From the NCBI GenBank assembly GCA_035041965.1, contig JAPYMA010000804.1, forward strand, positions 185,665 through 249,664: a DNA stretch of 64,000 bases. The letters run 5' to 3'. A program made the position numbers and the translations under genes. This DNA is from Anisakis pegreffii (lineage: Eukaryota > Nematoda > Chromadorea > Rhabditida > Anisakidae). Positions 43,175-56,439 of the stretch are shown piece after piece (positions within the stretch are counted from its first letter, which is position 1; each line of letters opens with the position of its first letter). The notes under the pieces are model-generated. The model was not told the DNA's origin. It did no database searches and saw only the letters and a list, made by a program, of their open reading frames with translations.

Positions 43175-46100
43175 GAGTATTGCTCTTGTCATTGTTATTA
43201 TCATTGCTACTATTATTAATATTGTCACTTTCATTTTCACCAGTGATATATTATATTGATAACAAAAGCAATATTATAGCAACAATAATGATCGTAATAT
43301 GAAAAGACACGATGACGATGAGAGTATAAATGTTGTTGTTAACGGTGATGTTGAAAAGTACAGAATGACTGTTGAATGAGATAGATTTATATTTGGGAAG
43401 GAGAGAGATGATTCTTTCTCTGTTTCGTTTTGAGGTGCATAAAGGAACTAAGAATATTCTTTTTATGGAAACGGGCATAGGATTATATCATCTTTGAACG
43501 ATGACCGCGAATACTTGACGATACTATTTTAAACGTACACTATTGCATATAGTTACATTAATACTCAAAAAAAGACGAAGGATAAGCGAACAAGCGAGCA
43601 ATTTGGTTAGATGAATTGTCAGATGCAAGAACAGATAAGTGTTATAATACTTTACACAGCATCACTTCGTTAAGATAACCCAGATGAATAAGCATCTAAT
43701 ATAACCTTTTCTATGCATGTATTTATGAATTGTTTATAATATTGTCTCAAAATGTGAAATGATATCATTATAATATGTCATAGTATGCATGACATAATAT
43801 ATTATTGTTATTATTACTGATATCATTATTATTATTATTACTATCTTTTCTGGAATCTATATCATCAATAGTACAAAGCGCACTTCTTAAGAAAACCAAG
43901 GTAACCTTTCCGATTTCTTTGAGATAATATAGTTATCATTTTATGAATATATCAAAACGTATACGAGCATCATGTCTCATATGGTGACTACTTTGCCATC
44001 AACTAATAACAACGCTGATTATAATAACTAGCAGTAATAATGATATCAATAATAACATTGACAATAATATGAATAGTAACAATAATCATAACAGCAACAA
44101 TAATAATAATAACAATAATAATAATAATAATAATAATAATAAGAACAATAATAATATCAATACTAATAGATATAGAAATATGCCTAAAGAACTCACCATA
44201 CATAATATTATACAATACATTGTAATATCCCACAAGATATCACCCAATCATCAGTGAATGCAATGTGTCCATTCAGCGCTATATTAATATACGAACCAAA
44301 AACTGATTACACGCCTCATTAAATAAAGCCACACCTCAACAGGTATAATCATTGTTATTATCTACCTACATTATGTATAGTCATCTCATATTACTTCTTA
44401 TGTATAATTGGAACTGCAACGGCAATCTATGAAGAACATTCAACCCATCTATAATATTTGGCTCGGTTTTGCCCTGTCGAGATTGGATCGGACTGGATTA
44501 GACATTCTTTGGAGTGGATTAGAATCAAGTTGAAGCCTAGTTATCATTCGACGCTGAAGTTCAGGTTTTGTTGGATAGGACGAACGAGAGATGAAGATAG
44601 CAAGGAAGATTGAAAGCAACACACAGAATGTTCATGGAGTGCAAGATATGACAACATTGGATAAGAAGAGGAATAATGTCTTCTTGACACTTCGATAGTT
44701 CACCCTCCCACGGTTCGTTATCCCTTTTATCCCTCCAACCCTTAAGCTTCAAATTACTCGTGAATTAATGCGATGGCGGCGTGTTCAAATGCAGTCAGCT
44801 CATACGCACCTAGATAATTGTCATCAGGTTTGCGTAATATCATCATTAATTTTCAACACTTTTATTAATAATGTTTATTATTATTATTATTATTGTTATT
44901 ATTATTATTTATTATCATTAGTTTATTATTGTTAGTTATTATTTTATTATTATTATTTATAACTAATAATATAATCATTACTATTATTTTTATTGGTATT
45001 ATTATCGTCATTACTATTATTACTATTATTTATGCTCGAAATAATTCAATTTGTTTTTAGTTCATTCGTCAAATCTAATTTTGATCACGAAATATTGTTT
45101 CCGATCTCATCTCTAAAATCGAAAAATATCTTCTTGTATTTGAATAAGCATCTGGCATATGTTAACTGCTGATACATTTGCATTCGACTAAAGAAAGAAC
45201 CAAGCAAAAATTTCGTCAAAAACAGATTGCAATCTATGCGACTAATCGCAATATAACAAGCAATAAAACAGTTATAACAACGCGAATGACAACAATAAAA
45301 ATAATGATAATAATACTGAAAAGAATTATAATAACAATAAGAATAAAAACCATGATGATAAATAACATCAAGACCAGAAACAACTATACAATAGATCTTA
45401 TTTATAAGAAAACCATTTGAATCAGATAAATCAATTCAGCCGAAGTTTACATTCACATTTTGTAAACGTAAATATTATCACAGACGATTGACCCTGTCCA
45501 AAAAATTTGTTCCACTTCAAAAGCTTTCTTTATTTTGCAGGCAATAAAAAATATTACCAATCATTATAATATAATTTGCTAATAGTTTGTTTGGATTACA
45601 TATAAAAGCGTGACACCTCGCAGAACTCTTATCAGCAGTGGTGAGCATGATAATGATAAGACTCTTTGAAACACCAACAATAGTCATATCAATGCGCCTT
45701 TTTCCATCCTTCTCCGTTCTATCAATACTGCTATTTATCAATGATGAGCTATCATTACCATTATTGTTGCTATTATTATTTACTATATTACCTTAAGAAT
45801 ACAACAGATTGATTTGTCGCAAATGTCGATTTATATTTGTTGTATGTAGTCGCAGGATTGGTTGTTGGTAGGCTATGCAAAGAGGAAGCAGAGACAGAAG
45901 AGTGATAACAAGCTGATATCTGCTGATAACACAAACGCGGCCATTCATTTGCTGCTTGAATCGATTGAACGAAGTCAACAGAATAAATAAGAAGTTTAAA
46001 AAAAAAGCAATAAAGCTACTGAAATAAAGGAGACTTGTATTGTTGCATTTTGCTGAAAAGCCAAGAATAAAATATACATTTTACGTACGGTAAATAACAT

Positions 46101-46324
46101 GGAATAACCAAATGAGTCTTACAATAATTATATAAATTTATTCACTCACTTATTATTCAACCATTCGCTCACATACATGATAAATGAACGAAAAAAGTAT
46201 ATACACACATATAACATGCAATTTGTCATTATTATGGCAGTTCAATTAAAGTGTAAAATCTTTCAATGGAACTTTTAGTTTAAACCAAAACCAATGACTC
46301 AAAAATTTTATTGTCATAATATTA
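42780..46324. other. Intergenic region between Fringe-like and astacin genes
   Basis: About 3.5 kb dominated by microsatellites: ATT at 43128-43174, AAT at 44092-44160, ATT at 44873-45045. A minus-strand ORF at 44561-44752 starts with a charged stretch (KLKGWRDKRDNEPWEG) and is somewhat protein-like, but has no splice partners. A likely astacin poly(A) signal on the minus strand is at 46137-46142. The Fringe-like promoter should lie just above 42779. Confidence 0.5.
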
Positions 46325-49300
46325 TTATTTTTCGCGATTCAGTCCTTGTTGTTGTTGTTGCTTTGGTTTTGGTGCTTTCGCATCTTCGGAAGATAACAAC
46401 GATGAAATAATACGTAAAAATGGATTCTGACTATCCTCGAGTGCAGAGCATTCTTCACCGGAACGGAATAAACCCACACAACAACCCTTCAAAATAAGAT
46501 GAGACGAAATGGGAATGATATTTTAGTGATTTGAGTTCATCGACTGATTGAATTGGTTGATGTTATTAGAATAAGACAACATTTATACTGAGAGCAATGT
46601 AAGCTATTATTGTTGATACTGATATTTATACGCGTTACAACTTATTGGGCGAACAGAACGTCGCAAGTAAAAATGAATCACTGACTTGTGGTCATTAAGC
46701 TCTTTTGTCACTAAGCTTAAATTATCACTGAATCTTAATTATCAAAGAATATCACAATGTTTGTGACAATTAGTACTATTATTACAACGATTATTGAAAA
46801 TGCTGGGTATTTAAATAAATAAATGAACAAAATGTATGGAGTACCTTCCACAGAATATGAAATTCGCCGTTATTAATGAGGAAATTAGTGCCTGGTGGAC
46901 ATGCACCATAATTACAAGCACGTTTATCCTGTGTTCGACACTCCTGCGTGCTCGCACAAAAGCGCTCTCGAATCCGTTTACCACACCCTCCACATTCCTG
47001 ACTGCATTCACCCATCCACTCTGACCACTGACCACAGTTGCACTCTTAATTATTTCATCATGAGAAAAGCAGGAATCAATCAGTCACTTACCATTCTTCA
47101 TAGTTGATTCTGATGTAACGCCACCGACTTGTACAAATGGCGTAGAAGTTAGTGTTGGCGTCGTTGGAACTGTTTCTGTTGTTGTGGAGGAAATCTTTTC
47201 GAGTATTGACGGCGTTGATGAGGATGCTCCTGACAGTTTTTCTTCGACGGTAGTTGGCATTACGGGGGTTGTGGGGGTCAGACGAATTGTGGAGGGACTT
47301 ACAGGGGTCAGGAGGGAACCAGTGGATGGACTCGGGCTTGAAATCAGCGAGGGAGGTGCTGTTATTGATGGTCCAACAATGAACGTTGCTATTCTCCTTC
47401 CTGCATTTTCGGTTGTAAATTCTGGAGGCGATTCAGTTGGTGTTGTCATCCTGGCACTAATAGTGATCATTTTTGGTGGTGAATCCGTAGGCTTCGTCGA
47501 CTTCACCTCAAGAAATTCTCACAATTATCGTTATCATAATCACTCTTGTGTTATTATTATTATCATTATCACTACTATCACTTTCATAATTGTCACATAC
47601 CTCAACTGAAGAATTATCTTCAGCATCTGACCAAACTTTTGCTTTAAATCCAATACCGCTATAAATTCGGCTACGAAATATAACGACCATCTCGTTAGTG
47701 GTTGATTCGAAAATTTGATCTGGTTTCTTTGAGCAACAAAACCTGCAGCTTTTGTCATTTAATAACACAACATCAAGTGAGCATTTGTTTCGTTTAGTCA
47801 AACTATGATCACTAATATTATTGTGGGCATCACTAAAACCAAGTGATAAAGAATTAACTAACTAACCGATAGCCAGTAACACGAAAATCACCGTTGTTTT
47901 TCAGTTCCACATAGGTTTTATCACATGTGTCTTCACATAACATTTGGAAGGTTTCGACGAATTTCAACATTACTTTATGACCAATTGGTGCTTTTAGAAG
48001 CCATATACAGTGCGATTCGGACGGATGTTGATTAGGATAATTTGGACTTGCTATGAAGACTGCGTTCTTTGAAGCCTCAAATATAATTATCGCATATGAA
48101 CTGAGTCCAGTTTCTCATTCATTCAAATGTCTGAATTATTTTCAACAGTACTAGTTCTAGAAGGATCTGGTCACTCGATTGATACGCCATTATTTCAGTC
48201 TTATTATGTTGAATTCAGTTGATTCGTTCATTACTAATAGAAATCATCGATTGATGATATTATTACTAAATAACAATAATAGTAGTAAGAAACATGACAT
48301 AATATTGTTTTTTCTTTTTATTTCTTATTATTTTTTATTAATAATAACGATAATAAGAATAATAGCCATAATAAATAATTTACAATAGCAAACATAAGGA
48401 TGAATAATGAATAAAGCTAGCAATAAAAGTTAGACATACCATGATAAGTGCTCCACAGGGAGTATACTGTACAAATTGACAAATGCGTCCAGCAAAACCA
48501 TCAGGACAAAGACATTCAGAGCAATCATTCGGATTTGGGTAACCGTCATGCTCACAATACATATATGGACATCGGTCAGTGCAATGATATGCAATATTTA
48601 TCTGAATAAAAATACACTTTTCAATTATCACCTCGAATTTATACACAGTTTTGGTTCATTGAGAGGGAAATTTCAAAGGGAAATATTGGTCTTTTCGAAG
48701 GAATTTGCAATGAAAACTTTCAGGAACAAAAACAAACTCCAGCGACGACAGAAATTCGACGAAAAATTCCAGAAGAGGATGCCGATTGATGAAAAACGAA
48801 TAACAAAAAAAAGGCGGAAAAAAGAAGCATAGTGAGTAATAATAATTACGGCTGCAAAATCCAAGAAAGACGGTCCTTGACGCTGGCCAATAGTGTATTG
48901 CTGGAATTTATCACGTGTTGTTATCGTGGGTATGTACGGATCAGTCGCAAAGCCGTATGCTCCATAATGCATCACAGAGCCTTTGAATTCGTTATTATCA
49001 CGAATGTTATCATCAGATTATCAGAAAAACAAGTGATGAAATGTTATGTCCAACCAACCTGTATCATATGGTAAATTGAAAGTGCTTGCTTGATTAATTG
49101 AAACCGGGTGAAAGTTATTCCATCTAGCAATCGGTATATTATTATAATTCACAAATATGTAACCATTTTGATCGGGACGCGCTTGCTCATGAAATATTCC
49201 TAACGCATGACCGATCTCATGCGAGATTATGCCAACCACATCACAACCAGGCGTTGCTATCGATATCCCCTTTGAAATTATTTCGTTAGCATCACTGTTA

Positions 49301-51166
49301 TCATTATTGCTATCATTACCATCACTGTCAACTCATTATTTTAGCATGATGAAAGTTTCAGCAGCAGTAGCTTCACTCACTTGAGTTCCACCAGTTTTGC
49401 CGACAAAGCTCGAGCAACCGCCACCATCAAAGAATTCAATACGATCCACACTTGGACCATTCTCTTGAAAACGTATACAGGTTCGTTCCTCCCATAAGGC
49501 GATTGCAGCACGTATCTTGTGTCGAGTTGAGAGCGGAACTGAATCGGCGAAATCGTAACTGATTGGTCTGTGCGTACTCCAACGTACGTACAATGGTTCA
49601 CGACCAACTTTTCTGAGTATTGATAAGCATCAATAAGAAAGAATTTTCCTTTTTCAAAATAATCTATTTGCTTGACCTCGTGTATGATTCAATGGGGAAA
49701 TTTTTTATCGAAGAATCAAAACTAAATAAGGACGATATAGCGATCTTTTAATTGCATATATTAGTTTTAAAAAACCATACAAACGAGGGATTAATCTAAT
49801 GACGATCAAAAACGGCTGGCCTATTTCATTGCTTAAGAGAATTAGCAAATGCAATCGAATTAAATCAAATCAATTAAAGTCAACAAAACAATTATCAAAC
49901 AACTATTTACCAACCGTTTCTTTCTAGTTTTCGATTCAAAGCTATCTTCATTCTCCTTCACATTATTATCATCGTCACTATCTTTATTTTTACTAGTGCT
50001 GTAGTGACCGATCGTCTCTTGTAACACGTCACCAAGAATTTCGGCTTGTTTCTCAGATAAATCCACATCGCCCTACAATAATATAGACAAATTTTACATT
50101 GATATTAGAGTGCGTCGAGGAGTGAATGCTCCTACTGAAAGCTATTCCTCGACTTTTTTTGGATCTCCTTTGACAAACTGGTCTTTGCAGTCAGAAGTTG
50201 TTTCTCGTCAATCTATAAGAACATGTACGTATTTATTCCATAACATCTTTGCAATACTTTTGACGTTTAACCACTTGCATCCTTTGGTCGCTGGATGTTT
50301 AGGTTCAATACCACTATCAAGTGACGAGTATCAGATTCTGACCGCCGAAAATGACGAATATCACCATCACTATTTGGTGAGCAAAAAATGCGATCGGTCA
50401 AAAGACACATGTAGAAGATGTATGCCATGAAGAGAATCAATCTTTGCGATCTGCGGAATTCTCAACATCTTCGAAGCAAACTAAACAAAACAACAAAACT
50501 AATTAACGAACGAATGAACCTGAAAGTATTCATCTGGATCGTTTACACTCAACTCGTCATGATGCGCTCTTGAATTCGGATCCTTTCGCTCAAATATCAA
50601 TTCATCATCAAGCACAGACGCATGCTGTTCATTCTCTCTGAATGAAAATTCTGATAAGTGACCGACTAAATCAAAACTAAACTCACAGTTACACAACTTA
50701 ATCAAATAAATACTGTTACTACTAATGCTAATAACAACTTTTGAGTTTGTTGATTGATAAGTCGTTTTATGCGATCCAATGATTTGCGTGATGCTTTCTT
50801 GACTCGGAATTTCGACGACGACGATGCTAATGTTGACGATGCCTGTTGTCGGGATGATGACGATGACGGTTGTGCGTCTACAACTAATTCTTCGAACAAT
50901 TCGGAATTCTGCTCAGAATGTCCGGGTAAGTTGGAAGTAGATGAAGAAGAAGAAACAGTAGCAGCAGCATCAGAGCCAACAGGAACAATAGCCTCAGTAG
51001 CAGAAGTTAAACAGTTGGAATTATGGGTGTGAGGATATTGGCGATAAACTACATCATCGAGGTGACACGATGAGCGTGGAGAGCGAGTCGACGAACATAG
51101 CACTGAGTTAAAATATAGTTGACACGTTAGTAAAAGCACGAGATTTTTGACTGTTGATTGCCACAT
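46325..51166 (-). CDS. Secreted astacin metalloprotease with EGF, CUB and TSP1 domains (NAS type), 855 aa
   Basis: A zinc endopeptidase of the astacin family; nematode relatives with this domain order (NAS-33 to NAS-38 group) act in hatching and cuticle moulting. Exons in coding order: 50739-51166, 50520-50637, 49915-50072, 49381-49612, 49059-49269, 48850-48980, 48440-48601, 47867-48075, 47601-47742, 47092-47506, 46845-47044, 46325-46486; all phases close. Residues 1-25 form a signal peptide; a long Ser-rich prodomain ends at RKKR (about 232-235), a furin-type site. The catalytic domain holds HEIGHALGIFHE (329-340) and the Met-turn SVMHYG. An EGF module (427-480), a CUB domain (481-597, with YPNQHP and CEDTCDKTY), a Ser/Thr/Pro linker (598-735) and a TSP1 repeat (WSEW, then CSQECGGCGKR) follow. 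The tail has CCVGLF and a Gln run. Larger than I expect for this group because of prodomain and linker. Confidence 0.93.
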
Positions 51167-53820
51167 TGATGCGATGAGATGCTTGGATGTGAAGTGATAC
51201 GGTCAGATTAGATCAGATGATAACCATGCGAATGTGAGTGATTAAATAATTGTCGATCATGAATGCGAAATCTTCATTGCTGAAATTTTGAGTTTGGTGA
51301 ATAGGCCGATGATAACGAGAGGAAAATATTTCTGATTCATCAAAACAACGACCACGATGAGGATGGAGACTGGAAATGACTTAAGATCTGACTCGATTGT
51401 CCGACGGATTCAACCGCACATCTTTGATCGACTACTTGAATGGCTCATTCAACTTTTTAAATAGGTTTCTTTCAGAAGATCAAACGGTTTTAATTTAAAT
51501 TCACATCATACAAATAAACTGACTAAGAAAAGTAAACTTATTGTTTCCCATCATTTTTGCTTTAAAATAATAATACTAATACTAATAATAATAATACTAA
51601 AATAATAATAATAAAATAATAATAATAAATAATAATAATAAAATAATAATAATAAAATAATAATAAAATAATAATAATAGTAATAATAATAATAGTAATA
51701 ATAATAATACTAATAATAATAATAACAATGATAATAATCATAATAATAACAATGATAATAATCATAATAATAATAATCATAATAATCATAATAATAATAA
51801 TCATAATAATAATGCGATGGAAGAAGATATGGACGAGCTCTTCTATTTAGCAATAATTGTTAGAACGAAGAAATAACCAAGAGATTTAATCCCTCGAATA
51901 TTTGCGCTGGAATGATAGGATTATGATCATTGTCACTACCACTGTTATCATTATCAATAATAATAATAATGACAATAATAATAAAAGTAATGAGCATTGA
52001 TAAAAAGAATAATATAATTATCAACAGTGGAATGAGTGGTGCACAATAGACAAGAATATATGATATGAAAAGATAATTTGTATTAATCAATTCAACTGAT
52101 CAGTCAATCACTCGTTAACAAATAACAATCAATAATCAATGAGTGTTCCATGTCCTCATATCTACATCTTTCAATATGCGTGAAATCATAAACAGGATTA
52201 CGAGTTGACATTATTTCTTTCAAATAAAATCAGATGAAATTCATCGTTCAGGATTAATATCATTTTTGCAGTAATAATAACAATCATCATTCTTACCTTG
52301 TCATTATCAGTATTCTCAGGAATATTATTATTATCAGTGGTTACCAACGAGATGATTTAAATCATCACCACTGAAAGAATTCACGTCTGACGTGTTCCAG
52401 AAATCATCATAACCCTTGTCCCATATCCTGCTTGCATTTCCTTTTCCTCTCCTCCCCTCCTCATAAGTATCCAACCCATTAGATATTGGTTTAATATCGT
52501 TCGTATTGCTGTCCAGCAATGTTATATGATGATATCAATTCACCAATTGATGACTAATGAATCATCATGAAACGAAGAACGTTCACAATTAACGCCGTTT
52601 CGCTCTCCAACGTCTTCGTTCATGTTGAATCAAATCAGAATTCAAGCATATGAAATAATCAAATCTCATTCCATTCCTACCACCTCATATCCCCCCTCAT
52701 GTCTCTCTTTTATCTATTCAATAGGACCGGTTCTTTTCAGCTCATTCTCAACCAACTTTCCTCTTCTTCTTCATCAAATGAAACGAAACAAACTTTTCTT
52801 CTTGTTCTTTCTAAGAAAACACAAGAATTCAGCCGAGCAATAATGATCATTTTATCCCAGAAATGCTAAATATATTTTCTAGCTAAGCCTATTCAGTTAC
52901 CTAATGATCTCATTTACTCATCTCATTGTCAGTTCAGCTTTCGATTACCTTAAGTAGCCAGCCACGACTCAATAGTAGCAGATATGAACAGTAAAATGAA
53001 TCAACTCAGATTTCACGAACACATTTCGCTATCATCATTTTGAGGATGCATGATATTTATTTCAAAGAGTATGTATGATGGGAACTCCATGTAATCAACA
53101 CGCCTGCATTATCTTTTATGCATCTTTCATAATATTGTGTATTAATCATCGTTATTGTTATAGTTGTCAATATTATTATAGCAACGAGATTCGCTTACGG
53201 ATATTATAAAAGTGAATTAAGATAAAGGTGAATGCTATTTATCAATGGAATGTCATTTGTTAATTTATTCATTCATCTTATTCTCCACTCTCATTTTTAG
53301 TAATCTTGATTATTATTGATTACCTTAATTTTTTTAACCCCTTAACAACTAATTTTCAGTTAAATTAATAAATGACATTCTAATAGAAAGACAAAAAAAT
53401 CCATCAAATCAACAGTGAATAAAACTGATGAATAAATGAAAATTGAACATTAAACATACATATGTACGTCGTACACACATAATGCACGTAACTAATAAAT
53501 GATTGGAATGAATCAAATAAAATTAAGGAATGAAAATTTTTTCAAGTTCAGATAATATGTATCATATGAGAAAATTTTACAAACTTCTAATAACCCACTT
53601 GATAAAAACAAGTTTTGATGTGTTCGTTTCGACTGAAGAAGAGAAATTCACTCAAAATTCACCAAATCTGAACAGAAAGCTTCTTTGTTATCGAGGCTCA
53701 CAACAGCAAACGATATAAAGTCTAAAGCAGACCATGTGATTGCTTGCAGGTATCATATGACAATTGAAGTTAGCGATAGCTGATATCATATCAACAACTG
53801 CGCATCGTTCCTGTAGCCTT
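51167..53820. other. Region upstream of astacin with AAT tract and weak minus-strand coding signal
   Basis: Holds an AAT microsatellite at 51562-51812 and the astacin promoter. At 52371-52505 (-) there is an exon-like frame with protein-like composition (NGLDTYEEGRRGKG, WDKGYDDFWN), bounded by a possible acceptor gacag and a donor ttg|gtaacc. A second possible piece upstream, about 52540-52623 (-), begins MNEDVGERNG, but the intron between them would be only about 35 nt, too short compared with others here. I could not build a gene; confidence in coding is low. Confidence 0.3.
51562..51812. repeat. AAT microsatellite upstream of astacin
   Basis: About 250 bases of aat with act, gat and cat interruptions. 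The Ile/Tyr ORF on the minus strand is an artefact. Confidence 0.95.
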
Positions 53821-54592
53821 CTAGTCCGCTACCATACTATCCAAACTTTCCGCATAATTTGGTGATGAATCCAAGCTTTTTTCATCAGTCATATTCGAAG
53901 CATTCGTCAGTTTCTTCCGACAACGGCGCAAACTGCAATTTAAATGATGGTGACGGTTATCCATCAAAGTGTCCTTTCTATTCAATTTCAAACTCAATTC
54001 TCAACTTCAGTTTCATCACTGGGAATTAGGATTATTTTAGAACGTCTTCCTGCAGAAGCTCTAAATAATCTTAAGCCAAAAACGAATGAGGTCTGAGCTT
54101 AACGATCGCTGATCCGAAGCCTACTTTATCGACCACCACCACAGATTGGTAAATGCCTAATCCCACTGATGGCTTCAGTATCTTAGCAGAACATTATTCG
54201 ATGAATGATAATAATGATGACACACCTAGAAGCAATATCACAAATTTCATCGGCAATCCATGAATCAATTTTGAAACAATTCAAATGTGTTTCAGACTTC
54301 CAAGATCGTAGAACACAACGACAATGAGTGACCACCCATAGCATCGCTAACCGCTGCCCTATTTCCATCACTCGCTTCGCTTCATTCACCTCTTCTTCTT
54401 GTTTGGCACTTCCTGAATTATTTTACATCTTCATATGTTGCAATTCCATTAATTTATTGTTATTGCTATCATTATTATTATGACCGTTAATATTACTAAT
54501 GTTAGCGATACATTTTCATAACGAATTAGTGATAGATTATTATTGTTATTATTACTATTTCCATTCTAATTATAATTATAATTATCATTGTT

Positions 54593-54631
<39 letters not shown>

Positions 54632-54639
54632 CATTACTG

Positions 54640-54676
<37 letters not shown>

Positions 54677-55372
54677 CATCATGAAAGTTCGCTTGGATGC
54701 CATCATTAAGTATTGCTACTCTTACTATCATTATTGTCCTCACCATTATGAATGTACCGTAACATGTCGAATGATGTGCCCGCTTATATTATTTAGTGAA
54801 TAAGCATCGCAAGAGAATAATCGGAATAACTGATTTATCTCATACCATACTTTTTTCGTTGTCTGCATCCATGAGAAATTTTGGTTGGATCTGTCAGCTC
54901 GAATGTAAAGGACTTTACCTTTCACTTATCTGTTGGCTAAACAAATGATAACGTTGTCAACAGATGAGCACCAAAGTAAACGTAATACTCATTAACAATA
55001 ACCTAATTAACAAAACTAACAGTTATAACAATAACAGTGGTTAATAATAAAAATATTAAAAATAATAATTACAATAATAATAATAAATCATCCTCATGAA
55101 TATGAATATATAATTAACACAATTATTATTCTTTCGTACCAGTGATATTACCTGATCAATGGAATTAATACTTTCGTATAGGGATGGCAATCGAAACGAG
55201 ATCATGAAACTTATCTACATATAAATTTCTTCTCTTACTTAAAAACGAAACGGTACATATCTCGTGAAATTATTTCATTTGATAATGGTGAACCACGAAC
55301 AATACTCAGTATCGAATACAATGCATTACAAATGAGCCATAGAATTTCAGTTAGTATTAGTCGAAAATAGAC
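53821..55372 (-). CDS. Unrecognised multi-exon gene, 3' part
   Basis: Two exons are well supported. 54226-54412 (acceptor attcag, donor ctag|gtgtgt) encodes a mixed hydrophobic and basic stretch with EEEVNEAKRVMEIGQR and WIADEICDIAS. It splices in phase to 53821-53932 (acceptor ttgcag), which starts SLRRCRKKLT and ends at TAG with an acidic, Ser-rich tail DSMVAD. A further likely exon is 55239-55372 (acceptor aatag, donor aa|gtaag), with LILTEILWLICN then SIVRGSPLSNE. A possible exon at 54851-54924 carries GKVLYIRADR. The links between the last two and 54412 do not close in phase, so at least one exon is missing from my model. No family recognised. Transcribed in the same direction as astacin and divergent from the synthetase at 56440. 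Confidence 0.55.
54597..54681. repeat. ATT/ATC microsatellite
   Basis: About 85 bases of att and atc repeats, probably in an intron of the unrecognised gene. It produces Leu/Ile ORFs that are not real. Confidence 0.93.
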
Positions 55373-56439
55373 CTATTAGTAAGTTGTATTCCCTAAAATA
55401 TTCATTAACACATTCTCACATATTTATTATTCATTTATTTATTCATTTATCAATTGCACAACTTTATGGCATCACATTCTTCTTAATAAGTTTTTTTTGT
55501 GTTGGATATTCATGACTGTCGTTATCTGATGTTATCCTTAATGTTAGATAGATCGATATACAACTGCGTTATCTATGTATCTGGCAGAGTACGGGACAAA
55601 GACTAAACGAAAACATTAAGAACCTCAGGCTTATGAATAAGAGAAATCTAACTAATTGTACGACGAGTTATATCAAGAAATTGAGCCAAATGCAACAAGT
55701 GGACGTTCAGTACGGTATAAGAGCCAACCAGTCAGTTTGTCAAATCTATACAGTGATCAATAAATAACAATATCATTATGGCATCATAGTGTATGTGATA
55801 TGTATCATCGCGTTGTTTTGGTATCATCTCATCCGTATCCAATGAATTGTTAACTGCAACTTAGGATGCTGATAATGCAATTCCTTCACTGTCCTGTTGC
55901 AGCCTTGCAATAACGTCTAAAATTCAACAACAAACCTTAATTTCTGAACTTTTTTGAATGTTTTATTCTTATTCTTCTCAACCATCTCGGCTGCTTTCTA
56001 CCAAGAATATATACCTACCAATCTATACGCCTATCAATTTACCGCCATCAACATATCCACGAATCAATCCATCTTATCCACCCATATCACTATACAAACC
56101 CACCCCCAGTATACATGCACATCTCTCATGCTATTCCATATCCATCCCATATGCAATCAACTTTGTGTTGTCACTTTTCAACTTCTTGTTTATTCATTGT
56201 TATCAAAAGCAGTTTCAGACCCAACTAAGCAATTGATGTGCTCAGCCAAGCCCTGCATTGCGGTGGTCGCCCATCTACCAAGCAGCACACTCATTCAACG
56301 ACCAACCTAGCCAATACAGTTGCTCAATTTTACTTATTCCCTACCTGATTCTCTCCTTACCTTTCCTTGGGCAACAAGACATCCTTCTCCTTCACGAAAT
56401 ACCATTCAAGCTAATCGAGCAACAACCAACAAATAAATA
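55373..56439. other. Region upstream of the acyl-CoA synthetase
   Basis: Presumably contains the synthetase promoter and 5' exons of the unrecognised minus-strand gene. At 55862-55918 (-), after a ttttag acceptor, a short frame reads DVIARLQQDSEG and stops; it could be a terminal exon or chance. The plus-strand ORFs at 55954-56440 are Pro/Tyr/Ser-rich and look non-coding. Confidence 0.35.

Noticed and set aside
47184..47609. 141-codon plus-strand ORF opposite the astacin linker
   Set aside because: Antisense shadow of the Ser/Thr/Pro-rich exon; the minus-strand reading joins in phase to CUB and TSP1 exons.
50754..51032. Asp-rich plus-strand ORF of 92 codons
   Set aside because: Antisense shadow of the Ser-rich prodomain exon of the astacin.
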